The notes under the pieces: generated by a model
What the model was told of the DNA's origin: nothing
The model's database searches: none
Seen by the model: only the letters and a program-made list of their open reading frames with translations
Made by a program: the position numbers and the translations under genes
Shown here: positions 8,415 to 16,724 of the stretch, in pieces
Position numbering within the stretch: the stretch's first letter is position 1
Layout of the letters: each line of letters starts with the position of its first letter
Assembly: GCA_017437045.1 (NCBI GenBank)
Contig: JAFSBY010000002.1
Span: 1-64,000, forward strand
Length of the DNA stretch: 64,000 nt
Source of the DNA: Alistipes sp.
GTDB lineage: Bacteria; Bacteroidota; Bacteroidia; Bacteroidales; Rikenellaceae
Reading direction: 5' to 3'

Positions 8415-9086
8415 ATGGCAAAATTTGATAAAATCGCCGTGATGAAGAAGATCGGCGAGACGGGTATGGTGCCCGTATTCTACCACAAGGACGTAGAGGT
8501 TGCCAAGAAGGTCGTGAAGGCTTGCTACGAGGGTGGTGTTCGCGCTTTCGAGTTCACGAACCGTGGTGACTTTGCACACGAGATTTTTGGTGAGTTGGTT
8601 AAGTGGGCAGCTGTTGAGTGCCCCGAGCTGGCGTTGGGTATCGGTTCGATCGTGGATGCTCCGACGGCTGCGCTCTATATCCAGCTGGGTGCTAACTTCA
8701 TCGTGGGTCCGCTCTTCAACCCCGAGATCGCTCCGGTTTGCAACCGTCGTTCGATTCCCTACTGCCCGGGTTGCGGTACGGTATCGGAGATTGGTAAGGC
8801 ACAGGAGTTGGGTTGCGACCTGACGAAGCTCTTCCCGGGTGATGTCTATGGCCCGAACATGGTGAAGGGTCTGATGGCTCCCTGCCCGTGGTCGAAGATC
8901 ATGGTGACGGGTGGCGTATCGCCCGACCGTGAGAATCTCACGTCGTGGTTCAAGGCCGGTGTCTATTGCGTAGGTATGGGCTCGAAGCTCTTCCCGGGCG
9001 ACAAGGTGAAGGCCGAGGATTGGGAGTATGTGACCAATAAGTGCCGCGAGTGCCTCGACATCATCGCTGAGATTCGTGCGAAGTAA
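8415..9086 (+). CDS. eda: 2-keto-3-deoxy-6-phosphogluconate aldolase
   Basis: Cleaves KDPG to pyruvate and glyceraldehyde 3-phosphate, the last step of galacturonate catabolism. It is a class I aldolase of 223 residues with a TIM-barrel fold. The Schiff-base lysine is probably K138 in TKLFPGD, and the proton-relay glutamate is E46 in RAFEFTNRG. The [24 protein letters not shown] and MVTGGVSP stretches are typical. The relatively long length suits the Bacteroidetes form, also called 4-hydroxy-2-oxoglutarate aldolase. It is followed 41 bp later by the hexuronate transporter. Confidence 0.95.
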   Translation: MAKFDKIAVMKKIGETGMVPVFYHKDVEVAKKVVKACYEGGVRAFEFTNRGDFAHEIFGELVKWAAVECPELALGIGSIVDAPTAALYIQLGANFIVGPLFNPEIAPVCNRRSIPYCPGCGTVSEIGKAQELGCDLTKLFPGDVYGPNMVKGLMAPCPWSKIMVTGGVSPDRENLTSWFKAGVYCVGMGSKLFPGDKVKAEDWEYVTNKCRECLDIIAEIRAK

Positions 9087-9127
9087 TGCTTGAGAAAATC
9101 TAACCAAATTAACTGATAAACAACATT

Positions 9128-10720
9128 ATGCAAAACAATTCGAAGATGACGAACTGGCGTTGGTGGATGTGCTTGCTGCTGTTCGTTGCTACGACGGTCA
9201 ATTACCTCGACCGTCAGGTGCTTTCGCTGACGTGGAAGGACTTTATCGCTCCGGAGTTCCACTGGAACGATGATAACTATGGTACGATTACCGCCTTCTT
9301 CTCGATCTTCTATGCCTGCGCTTGCCTCTTTGCCGGTAAGTTCGTGGACTGGATGGGTACGAAGAAGGGCTTCTTGTGGGCCATTGGTGTTTGGTCGCTG
9401 GGTGCCTGTATGCACGCTGGTTGCGGCTGGGTGACCATGCAGATGGAGGGCATTGGCTCGGTAGCCGAGATGATTAAATTAACGGGTGATGCTGCTGTGG
9501 CTGTTGCTACGGTGAGTGTATGGCTCTTCTTGGTATGTCGTGGCATTTTGGCGTTGGGTGAGGCCGGTAACTTCCCCGCAGCCATCAAGGTGACGGCCGA
9601 GTACTTCCCCAAGAAGGACCGCGCGTTGGCAACCTCGCTCTTTAATGCAGGTGCTTCGGTTGGTGCTCTGGCAGCTCCGCTGACGATTCCGATTCTGGCT
9701 AAGGCTTGGGGTTGGGAGATGGCCTTTATTATCATCGGTGCACTGGGCTTTATCTGGATGTTCTTCTGGGTCTATATGTATGAGAAGCCTGAGAAGTCGA
9801 AGCATGTCAATAAGGCCGAGTTGGATTACATTCTCCAGGATGAGAAGGATGCTCCGAAGGCAGAGGCTGCAGCTACGGAGGAGAAGGCTATTCCTTTCAT
9901 GCAGTGCTTTGGTTACAAGCAGACCTGGTCGTTTATTGCCGGTAAGTTCCTTACTGACGGTGTATGGTGGTTCTATCTGTTCTGGGCTCCGGCTTACTTC
10001 TCGGAGATGGGTTACGGTATGGATACCACGTTGGGTAAGGTGTTGGTATTCGTACTCTATCTGATCGTGACGGTGATTTCGATCGGTGGTGGTTATCTGC
10101 CCAAGCTCTTTGTGGAGCAAAAGGGTATGGAGCCCTATGCAGGTCGTATGCGCGCCATGTTGATCTTTGCCTTCTTCCCGCTGTTGGCCCTCTTCGCTCA
10201 GCCGTTGCAGGATATCTCGATTTGGTTCCCCGCTCTTATCATCGGTATTGCCGGTGCGGGTCACCAGGCTTGGTCGGCTAATATCTTCTCGACCACGGGT
10301 GATATGTTCCCCAAATCGACCATTGCTACGATTACGGGTATTGGTGCCATGGCTGGTGGTATCGGTTCGTTCCTGATCAACAAGGGCGCTGGTATGCTCT
10401 TCACGAAGGCTGCCGGTGCATTCACTATGCCTGGTAATGATACGGTTTATGAACTTTCGACCAAGTCGATCACAGACGTCACGGGTGTTGCGTATCTGCG
10501 ACCCGAGGGCTTGACCTCGAATGAGGTGACAAAGGCTATGGTAGATAAAGTTCAGGAGATCGGTGGTACGATCGTCGAGGCTCCGATGGAGGCACTCGGT
10601 TTCGAGGGCAAGCCCGCCGGTTATATGATCATCTTCTGCATCTGTGCCGTGGCTTATCTGCTGGCTTGGTGCATCATGAAGTCGCTCGTGCCGAAGCACA
10701 AGCCGATCGTGGTTAAATAA
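9128..10720 (+). CDS. MFS hexuronate transporter, ExuT-like
   Basis: Inner-membrane proton symporter, probably for galacturonate or glucuronate, of the anion:cation symporter branch of the MFS. The N-terminal membrane segment contains VNYLDRQVLSL, a motif typical of ExuT, and the GEAGNFPAAIK motif marks the fourth segment. At 530 residues it is about 100 longer than E. coli ExuT. The extra length comes from a loop of about 35 residues near residue 100-135 and a loop of about 70 residues before the last segment (FTMPGNDTVYEL to GFEGKPAGY). Flanked by eda and uxaB, so the substrate assignment follows context. Confidence 0.9.
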   Translation: MQNNSKMTNWRWWMCLLLFVATTVNYLDRQVLSLTWKDFIAPEFHWNDDNYGTITAFFSIFYACACLFAGKFVDWMGTKKGFLWAIGVWSLGACMHAGCGWVTMQMEGIGSVAEMIKLTGDAAVAVATVSVWLFLVCRGILALGEAGNFPAAIKVTAEYFPKKDRALATSLFNAGASVGALAAPLTIPILAKAWGWEMAFIIIGALGFIWMFFWVYMYEKPEKSKHVNKAELDYILQDEKDAPKAEAAATEEKAIPFMQCFGYKQTWSFIAGKFLTDGVWWFYLFWAPAYFSEMGYGMDTTLGKVLVFVLYLIVTVISIGGGYLPKLFVEQKGMEPYAGRMRAMLIFAFFPLLALFAQPLQDISIWFPALIIGIAGAGHQAWSANIFSTTGDMFPKSTIATITGIGAMAGGIGSFLINKGAGMLFTKAAGAFTMPGNDTVYELSTKSITDVTGVAYLRPEGLTSNEVTKAMVDKVQEIGGTIVEAPMEALGFEGKPAGYMIIFCICAVAYLLAWCIMKSLVPKHKPIVVK

Positions 10721-10753
10721 GCAAAAAAGTATCTCTTAAATAACGCAAACAAA

Positions 10754-12208
10754 ATGATTCAGAAACTCAATAAATCGACCGTAGAGAAGGTCGAGCGTCC
10801 TGTAAAGATCCTTCAGTTTGGTGAGGGTAACTTCCTGCGTGCTTTCGTAGATTGGCAGATCGACATCGCCAACGAGAAGGGCGTGATGAATTCGGGTGTG
10901 GCTATCTGCCAGCCGATCATCGACCCCGAGAAGAAGGTGCTGAAGATGATCGAGATGCTCAACGAGCAGGACAACATGTACCACGTATACCTCGAGGGTA
11001 TCGAGAACAAGCAGCCCAAGAAGGATGTGCGCATGGTCAAGAGCGTGATGGATTCGTTCAACCCCTATGAGGAGTATGCCAAGTATGAACAGTATTTCCT
11101 CTCGCCCGAGCTTAAGATCACGATTTCGAACACGACCGAGGCCGGTATCCGCTACGAGGAGGGTGACGATCTGACGGCTTGCCCGCCGAAGTCGTATCCC
11201 GCCAAGATGACGGCTTTGCTCTACAAGCGATTCAAGCACTTCAACGGCGATCCGGAGAAGGGTCTGGTGATCATCTGCTGCGAGCTGATCGAGAACAACG
11301 GTTCGACGCTGCATGAGTATGTGATCAAGCATGCCGAGTACCACAAGCTGGGTCAGGACTTCATCGACTGGGTAGAGGCTAACTGCCACTTCTGCGATAC
11401 GTTGGTGGACCGCATCGTTCCGGGCTTCCCGCGCGATACGATCAACGAGATCAAGGAGGAGGTCGGCTTCGACGATAACCTCGTAGTGAAGGCCGAGTTG
11501 TACCACCTGTGGGCTATCGGTGGTCCGGGCTACAAGAAGGTGATGGAGGAGCTGCCGCTCGATAAGGCAGGTCTGCACGTGATCTTCATGCCCTCGATCA
11601 AGCAGTTCCGCGACAAGAAGGTGCGCATCCTGAATGGTTCGCACACCGGTATGGTGACGATGGCTCTGTTGATGGGTTGCGAGACGGTGATGGATGCCTT
11701 CAATACGCCCGATATCGAGAAGTTCGTAAACGACATGGTTGCCGAGGAGGTGATCCCGATGATCGAGGAGGATCAGGAGGAGCTGAAGGCCTTCGCATCG
11801 AGCATCCTGGAGCGTTTCTACAACCCCTATATCAAGCACATGCTGAAGTCGATCTCGCTCAACTCGCTCTCGAAGTGGGAGGCTCGCAACTATCCGACGG
11901 TCAAGGACAACTGGTTCAAGGCCGGCAAGGTAGCCGAGCACGAGTGCATGACCTTCGCTGCCCTGATGGCTTACTACAGCCCGAAGAGCGGTTTCGAGCC
12001 CGATGATACGGCCGAGTTCGTGGCCTACATCCGCGAGAACTGGAATTCGGAGGATCTGGAGGGTACGGTAGCCAAGATCGTCAAGGAGAGCGGTATCTTC
12101 ACCGTGGACTTCTCGGAGGTTCCGGGCTTCATCCCCGCTGTTGCCAAGTATCTGAAGGATATCGAGGAACTGGGTATGGCTGCAGCCCTGAAGAAGTTCC
12201 TGGCCTAA
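10754..12208 (+). CDS. uxaB: Tagaturonate reductase UxaB
   Basis: NADH-dependent reduction of D-tagaturonate to D-altronate, the second pathway step. The 484-residue protein belongs to the polyol-specific long-chain dehydrogenase family. It has an N-terminal Rossmann region starting KILQFGEGNFLRAFVDW and the mannitol-dehydrogenase C-domain with the catalytic-lysine segment around KVRILNGSHTG. The SNTTEAGIRY segment is also typical. It could be fructuronate reductase UxaD/UxuB instead, but the neighbouring uxaA supports the altronate route. Its stop codon abuts the second structured element. Confidence 0.93.
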   Translation: MIQKLNKSTVEKVERPVKILQFGEGNFLRAFVDWQIDIANEKGVMNSGVAICQPIIDPEKKVLKMIEMLNEQDNMYHVYLEGIENKQPKKDVRMVKSVMDSFNPYEEYAKYEQYFLSPELKITISNTTEAGIRYEEGDDLTACPPKSYPAKMTALLYKRFKHFNGDPEKGLVIICCELIENNGSTLHEYVIKHAEYHKLGQDFIDWVEANCHFCDTLVDRIVPGFPRDTINEIKEEVGFDDNLVVKAELYHLWAIGGPGYKKVMEELPLDKAGLHVIFMPSIKQFRDKKVRILNGSHTGMVTMALLMGCETVMDAFNTPDIEKFVNDMVAEEVIPMIEEDQEELKAFASSILERFYNPYIKHMLKSISLNSLSKWEARNYPTVKDNWFKAGKVAEHECMTFAALMAYYSPKSGFEPDDTAEFVAYIRENWNSEDLEGTVAKIVKESGIFTVDFSEVPGFIPAVAKYLKDIEELGMAAALKKFLA

Positions 12209-12326
12209 ATTTTTGCGTGGGTAATTTCTGCGTTACGCTTGCTGCTCAACTGCTCACATACAAACAGTATGCTCCGCGTTGAGCCTCTGCGCAAGCCTTG
12301 AAATTCCCTCCCGCAAATAATTTAAG
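12205..12326 (+). repeat. Structured stop-codon element, copy 2
   Basis: The outer arms CCTAAATTTTTGCGTGGG and CCCTCCCGCAAATAATTTAAG pair across the element, with GTAATTTC/GAAATT next to the core. The inner stem is GCTCAAC/GTTGAGC. Loops CGTTACGC, TGCTCACATAC, AGTATGCTCCGC and GCGCAAGCCTTGAAAT are shared with copies 1 and 3. The uxaB stop codon (12206-12208) is in the left arm. Confidence 0.85.
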
Positions 12327-12344
12327 CTCATAAGATGTTCAATC

Positions 12345-12384
12345 GAGGGGCGAGTGCCACGCAAGCGCACATCGCCCCTCTTTT
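12345..12384 (+). terminator. Terminator between uxaB and uxaA
   Basis: GAGGGGCGA (12345-12353) and TCGCCCCTC (12372-12380) form a 9-bp GC-rich stem followed by TTTT. It suggests that uxaA and the pectinase genes either have their own promoter or receive only read-through from uxaC-uxaB. Confidence 0.8.
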
Positions 12385-12413
12385 GCTAAACCCTGAAAAC
12401 ACAAACTTTTGAG

Positions 12414-13907
12414 ATGAAAAGATTTCTGAAAATCAATGCTGTCGATAATGTGGCAGTAGCCATCGCTGATGATCTGAAGGCCGGCGAGGTGGTGGAGATC
12501 GACGGTCAGGCGATCACGCTGTTGGAGGATATCACCCGTGGCCATAAGTTCGCCTTGCGCGACATTGCCCAGGGTGAGAATGTCATCAAATATGGTTATC
12601 CGATCGGTCACGCCACCGAGGAGGTGAAGCAGGGTGGCTGGATTCACTCGCATAACCTCAAGACCAATCTGCACGATAACCTGGAGTACACCTACGACCA
12701 TAAGAGCTATACGATCGACTACCCGAAGCGGGACGATCTGAAGGTGATGGGCTATCTGCGCAAGAACAATACGATGGGTATCCGCAACGAGTTGTGGATC
12801 GTGCCGTCGGTGGGTTGCGTCAATGGTCAGGCACAGGCGATTGCCGAGCGCGTGAAGCGTGAGTGCGACTGCTCGCATCTGGACGACGTACGTGTCTATA
12901 CGCACAACTACGGCTGTTCGCAGCTGGGCGAGGACCATGCCAATACGCAGCATGCGTTGGCTGCGCTGGTGAAGCACCCGAATGCCGGTGCGGTGCTGGT
13001 GCTGGGTCTGGGTTGCGAGAACAACCAGATCGCCTCGTTCAAGGAGGTGATCGGCGAGTGGGACGAGGAGCGTGTGAAGTTCCTCATCGCCCAGGAGGTC
13101 GAGGATGAGATCGCAACGGGCTTCGAGATCTGCAAGGAGCTGGTCGAGAAGACGCGCGAGGATAAGCGCGAGCCGCTGCCGTTGAGCTACCTGCGTGTCG
13201 GTCTGAAGTGTGGTGGTTCGGATGGCTTCTCGGGCATCACGGCCAACCCGCTGGTGGGTCTGTTCTCGGACTGGCTCATCGCGCAGGGAGGTACGACGAT
13301 CCTGACGGAGGTGCCGGAGATGTTCGGTGCCGAGACGATCCTGATGGACCGTGCCATCAACAAGGAGGTCTTCGAGAATACGGTCTGCCTGATCAACGAT
13401 TTCAAGGGCTACTTCCGCAAATACGATCAGCCGATCTACGAGAACCCCTCGCCGGGTAACAAGAAGGGTGGCATCACGACGCTCGAGGAGAAGTCGCTCG
13501 GTTGCGTACAGAAGGGTGGTGCCCAGCAGGTAGTCGATGTGTTGAGCTACTGCCAGCCGATCGTCAAGAATGGTCTGAATCTGTTGCAGGCTCCGGGTAA
13601 CGACCTGGTTGCCGCCTCGTCGCTCGCTTTGTCGGGTTGCCAGATTGTCCTCTTCACGACGGGTCGTGGTACGCCGTTTGGTGCCTTTGTGCCGACGATG
13701 AAGATCTCGACCAACACGCAGCTCTCGCAGTTCAAGGCCAACTGGATCGACTTCAATGCCGGTACGATGGTCGAGGATGAGGAGCCGCAGGTGGTGCTGG
13801 AGCGTCTGATCGAGAAGATCATCGCTACGGTCAATGGTGAGCCGCTGAAGCACGAGAAGACGGGCTTCAAGGAGATCGCTATCTTCAAAACGGGTGTGAC
13901 CCTTTAA
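12414..13907 (+). CDS. uxaA: Altronate dehydratase UxaA
   Basis: Dehydrates D-altronate to 2-keto-3-deoxygluconate; an iron-dependent enzyme. The 497 residues comprise an N-terminal SAF domain (about residues 5-90, with GHKFALRDIAQGENVIKYG) and a C-terminal dehydratase domain. The latter includes GYLRKNNTMGIRNELWIVP, RTHNYGC-type and GLKCGGSDGFSGITANP motifs, with cysteines likely to bind the metal. It overlaps the pectinesterase reading frame region by a few bases at the 3' end, so translation is likely coupled. It could be mistaken for galactarate dehydratase, but the pathway context fits UxaA. Confidence 0.95.
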   Translation: MKRFLKINAVDNVAVAIADDLKAGEVVEIDGQAITLLEDITRGHKFALRDIAQGENVIKYGYPIGHATEEVKQGGWIHSHNLKTNLHDNLEYTYDHKSYTIDYPKRDDLKVMGYLRKNNTMGIRNELWIVPSVGCVNGQAQAIAERVKRECDCSHLDDVRVYTHNYGCSQLGEDHANTQHALAALVKHPNAGAVLVLGLGCENNQIASFKEVIGEWDEERVKFLIAQEVEDEIATGFEICKELVEKTREDKREPLPLSYLRVGLKCGGSDGFSGITANPLVGLFSDWLIAQGGTTILTEVPEMFGAETILMDRAINKEVFENTVCLINDFKGYFRKYDQPIYENPSPGNKKGGITTLEEKSLGCVQKGGAQQVVDVLSYCQPIVKNGLNLLQAPGNDLVAASSLALSGCQIVLFTTGRGTPFGAFVPTMKISTNTQLSQFKANWIDFNAGTMVEDEEPQVVLERLIEKIIATVNGEPLKHEKTGFKEIAIFKTGVTL

Positions 13908-13921
13908 TGCCCCTTGAGCCG

Positions 13922-14899
13922 ATGAAACGATTGCTCTATGCGGCGTTGCTGCTGGTGGGATGCCAGAGTGCGCCCAAGACGGAGTGGGTGGTCGATTGCA
14001 ACGGCGGAGGAGATTTTACGAGCGTTCAGGAGTGTCTGGACGCTCTTCCTTCCAAGCCGACCACGTGGCGTACGGTGACGATCAAGGAGGGTACCTATCA
14101 AGAGAAGGTGACCGTGGATGTCTATAAGGATAAGTTGCACATCGTGGGCGAGGGTGATGTACGCATCGTCTGGGACGACCACTCGGGTAAGACGGTCGAT
14201 GGCTACACGATGTCCACCTACGATTGTTGGACGATGTCGGTGCAGGCCGATGAGGTGTGGATGGAGAACCTGACGATCGAGAACTCGGCAGGCCGTGTGG
14301 GTCAGGCCGTAGCTCTTGAGACGCGTGGCGACCGCATCCGCATCGAGAATTGCCGCCTGCTGGGCAACCAGGATACCTTCTTCACGAAGGATTACGTGGC
14401 CCGCATCTACGTCAAGGACAGCTACATCGAGGGTACGTGTGATTTTATCTTCGGCGCCTCGACTACGGTCTTTGACAACTGCGAGATTCACTGCAAGCAG
14501 AACAGCTACATCACGGCAGCCTCGACGGCCGAGCGTACGATCTATGGCTACATCTTCCGCAACTGCCGCATCTCGACGGCTCCCGAAGTGACGGCCATGT
14601 ACCTGGGTCGCCCCTGGAAATCGACCGGTCGCACGGTCTGGATCGAGTGCTACATGCCCGAGCAGATTCGCCCCGAGGGGTGGCACAACTGGGGCGCGAA
14701 GGATCGCGAGGAGCGTTCGTTCTATGCCGAGTATAAGTGCTACGGTCCGGGTGCCGATCGCTCGAAGCGCGTGCCTTGGTCGCATGAGCTGACCGACGAG
14801 CAGGCTGCTGACTACACCCTGGAGAAGATTTTTGCTATCAAGGTCGGCTCGGAGCAATACCGCTGGCCGTGGGATGGAACCTTTAACCTGAACGAATAA
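13922..14899 (+). CDS. Pectinesterase, lipoprotein
   Basis: Removes methyl esters from homogalacturonan, exposing it to polygalacturonase. Carbohydrate esterase family 8 beta-helix of about 325 residues. A lipobox (LLLVGC, C14) predicts surface or periplasmic anchoring. The catalytic motifs are all present: GNQDTFF near residue 150, the EGTCDFIFGAS segment with the nucleophilic Asp near 173, and YLGRPWK with the substrate-binding Arg near 230. ATG 13907 is also in frame, overlapping the uxaA stop, but ATG 13922 gives the cleaner signal peptide. Confidence 0.94.
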   Translation: MKRLLYAALLLVGCQSAPKTEWVVDCNGGGDFTSVQECLDALPSKPTTWRTVTIKEGTYQEKVTVDVYKDKLHIVGEGDVRIVWDDHSGKTVDGYTMSTYDCWTMSVQADEVWMENLTIENSAGRVGQAVALETRGDRIRIENCRLLGNQDTFFTKDYVARIYVKDSYIEGTCDFIFGASTTVFDNCEIHCKQNSYITAASTAERTIYGYIFRNCRISTAPEVTAMYLGRPWKSTGRTVWIECYMPEQIRPEGWHNWGAKDREERSFYAEYKCYGPGADRSKRVPWSHELTDEQAADYTLEKIFAIKVGSEQYRWPWDGTFNLNE

Positions 14900-16542
14900 T
14901 GAAACGACTACTGACGTTGAGCCTCGTGGTGCTGATGGCTGCCGCAGCCTCGGCACAGACGGTGTGGACGCCCGATTTGGGCAATGGAAAGTATAAGAAT
15001 CCGGTCTTGTATGCCGACTATTCGGATCCGGACCTGATTCGCGTGGGGGACGACTATTGGCTGACCGCCTCGTCGTTCAACTGTGTACCCGGTCTGCCGA
15101 TTCTCCATTCGACCGATTTGGTGAATTGGGAGATCGTGAACCATGTCTTTGTGAATCAGCCTCCCTACGATAAGTTTGATAAGCCGCGCCATGGCGATGG
15201 TGTGTGGGCACCCTGCATCCGCTACCACGATGGGTGGTACTATGTCTATTGGGGTGATCCGGATCGTGGTATTCTGATGTCGAAGACGCAGGATCCGCGT
15301 GGCGCATGGACCGAGCCCCATCTGGTGAAGGCTGCCAAGGGTATCATCGACACCTCGCCGCTGTGGGACGAGGATGGCAAGGCCTACCTGGTACACGGCT
15401 GGGCCGGTTCGCGTGCCGGTTTGAAGAGTGTGCTGACCGTAGCCGAGCTCTCGCCCGATGGCGAGCGGATCATCGGCCCCGAGGTGATGATCTTCGACGG
15501 CCATGGTGGTCACCCGACCATCGAGGGCCCGAAATTCTACAAGCGCAATGGCTGGTATTATGTCTTTGCTCCGGCCGGTGGCGTGAAGACGGGCTGGCAG
15601 GTGGTGCTGCGCTCGCGTTCGCCCTATGGGCCTTATGAGATCAAGACCGTGCTGGAGGAGGGTTCGACCGGTATTCCGGGCCCGCACCAAGGCGGTTGGG
15701 TCGAGGATGTCAAGGGCGATTGCTGGTTCATGCACTTTGTCGATCTGTATGCCTACGGACGTGTCTGCCACCTGCAACCGATGCAGTGGACGGACGATGA
15801 TTGGTGCACGATGGGCGAGGATTATGACGGCAACGGCATTGGTGAGCCGGTGCAGAGCTATCGCAAGCCCGCCACGCAGGTAGCCTCGGCGGTGAAGACA
15901 CCGGCCGATAGCGATGAGTTCTCAGATTATCGGCTGGGTCTGCAGTGGCAGTGGCATGCCAACCCCGAGGTGCGTTGGATGTTCACGAACCCCTCGGCCG
16001 GAGAGATTCGCCTCTATTGCCGTGCTCACGATGCCGAGTGGCACAACCTGTCGGACAACGGCAACCTGCTGTTGCAGAAGATCAACGCCCCGACCTATAC
16101 GGCGACGACCAAGCTGCGCTTTAACCCCTCGTATGAGGGTGATCGTGCCGGTCTGATCATCATGGGTCACGACTACGCGACGATCGGTCTGCGTCTGCAG
16201 GAGGGTAAGATCGTGGTTGAGCAGGGTCGCTGCCCCGATGCGATGCGCAAGCATACGGCCGAGCAGGTGGTAGCCTCGCAGCCCTATGCGGCTGATGGCA
16301 AGCCCGTGGAGGTCTATTTCCGTTGCAAGATCCGCCAAGTGTGGAATAAGGGCGAGCAGCCCCGCATGTTCTGCCGCTTTGCCTATAGCAAGGATGGCAA
16401 GAAGTTCCACGAGCTGGGCGAGGAGTTCGAGGCCCAGGCCGGCCATTGGATCGGTGCGAAGGTGGGCTACTACACCGATGCCTCGATCTTGAAGAACGAC
16501 GGCGGCTGGATCGACGTGGATTGGTTCCGCACGAGCAAGTAG
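14899..16542 (+). CDS. Glycoside hydrolase family 43
   Basis: Secreted exo-acting beta-xylosidase or alpha-L-arabinofuranosidase, probably trimming pectin side chains. The 547 residues start with a signal peptide ending near AAASAQ. A five-bladed propeller follows, with the catalytic base in YSDPDLIRVGDDYW (about residues 35-50) and the acid in the PTIEGPKFYKRNGWYYVF segment. The C-terminal 180 residues look like the concanavalin-like sandwich seen in longer GH43 enzymes. The start codon shares one base with the pectinesterase stop (TAATG), indicating translational coupling. Exact substrate is not readable from sequence. Confidence 0.92.
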   Translation: MKRLLTLSLVVLMAAAASAQTVWTPDLGNGKYKNPVLYADYSDPDLIRVGDDYWLTASSFNCVPGLPILHSTDLVNWEIVNHVFVNQPPYDKFDKPRHGDGVWAPCIRYHDGWYYVYWGDPDRGILMSKTQDPRGAWTEPHLVKAAKGIIDTSPLWDEDGKAYLVHGWAGSRAGLKSVLTVAELSPDGERIIGPEVMIFDGHGGHPTIEGPKFYKRNGWYYVFAPAGGVKTGWQVVLRSRSPYGPYEIKTVLEEGSTGIPGPHQGGWVEDVKGDCWFMHFVDLYAYGRVCHLQPMQWTDDDWCTMGEDYDGNGIGEPVQSYRKPATQVASAVKTPADSDEFSDYRLGLQWQWHANPEVRWMFTNPSAGEIRLYCRAHDAEWHNLSDNGNLLLQKINAPTYTATTKLRFNPSYEGDRAGLIIMGHDYATIGLRLQEGKIVVEQGRCPDAMRKHTAEQVVASQPYAADGKPVEVYFRCKIRQVWNKGEQPRMFCRFAYSKDGKKFHELGEEFEAQAGHWIGAKVGYYTDASILKNDGGWIDVDWFRTSK

Positions 16543-16567
16543 GGTAGAGGGCGATCCGTCCCATTAC

Positions 16568-16615
16568 AAATTACATTACATTACAGGGGGTGCCCCCTGT
16601 AATGTAATGTAATTT
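16568..16615. repeat. Perfect 48-bp palindrome, copy 1
   Basis: Arms of 23 bp, AAATTACATTACATTACAGG plus GGG and its complement, are separated by 2 bp (TG). The same palindrome occurs at 24918 and 25461. It could act as a terminator for the GH43 transcript, but has no T-run of its own. The remainder of 16543-16724 holds no gene. Confidence 0.95.
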
Positions 16616-16724
16616 ATATGTGAGGGCCCGACTCGGCGCAGAATTAGTTGGTGCTTTCATATTTTTTGTGTAATTTTAACTCGTGATCGTGCCGTGGCAG
16701 GGTCGCATGTTACGGGTGTAGAGT

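Noticed and set aside
12339-13853. 504-codon open frame opposite uxaA
   Set aside because: Antisense shadow of a well-supported gene; composition is His/Leu/Arg-rich nonsense.
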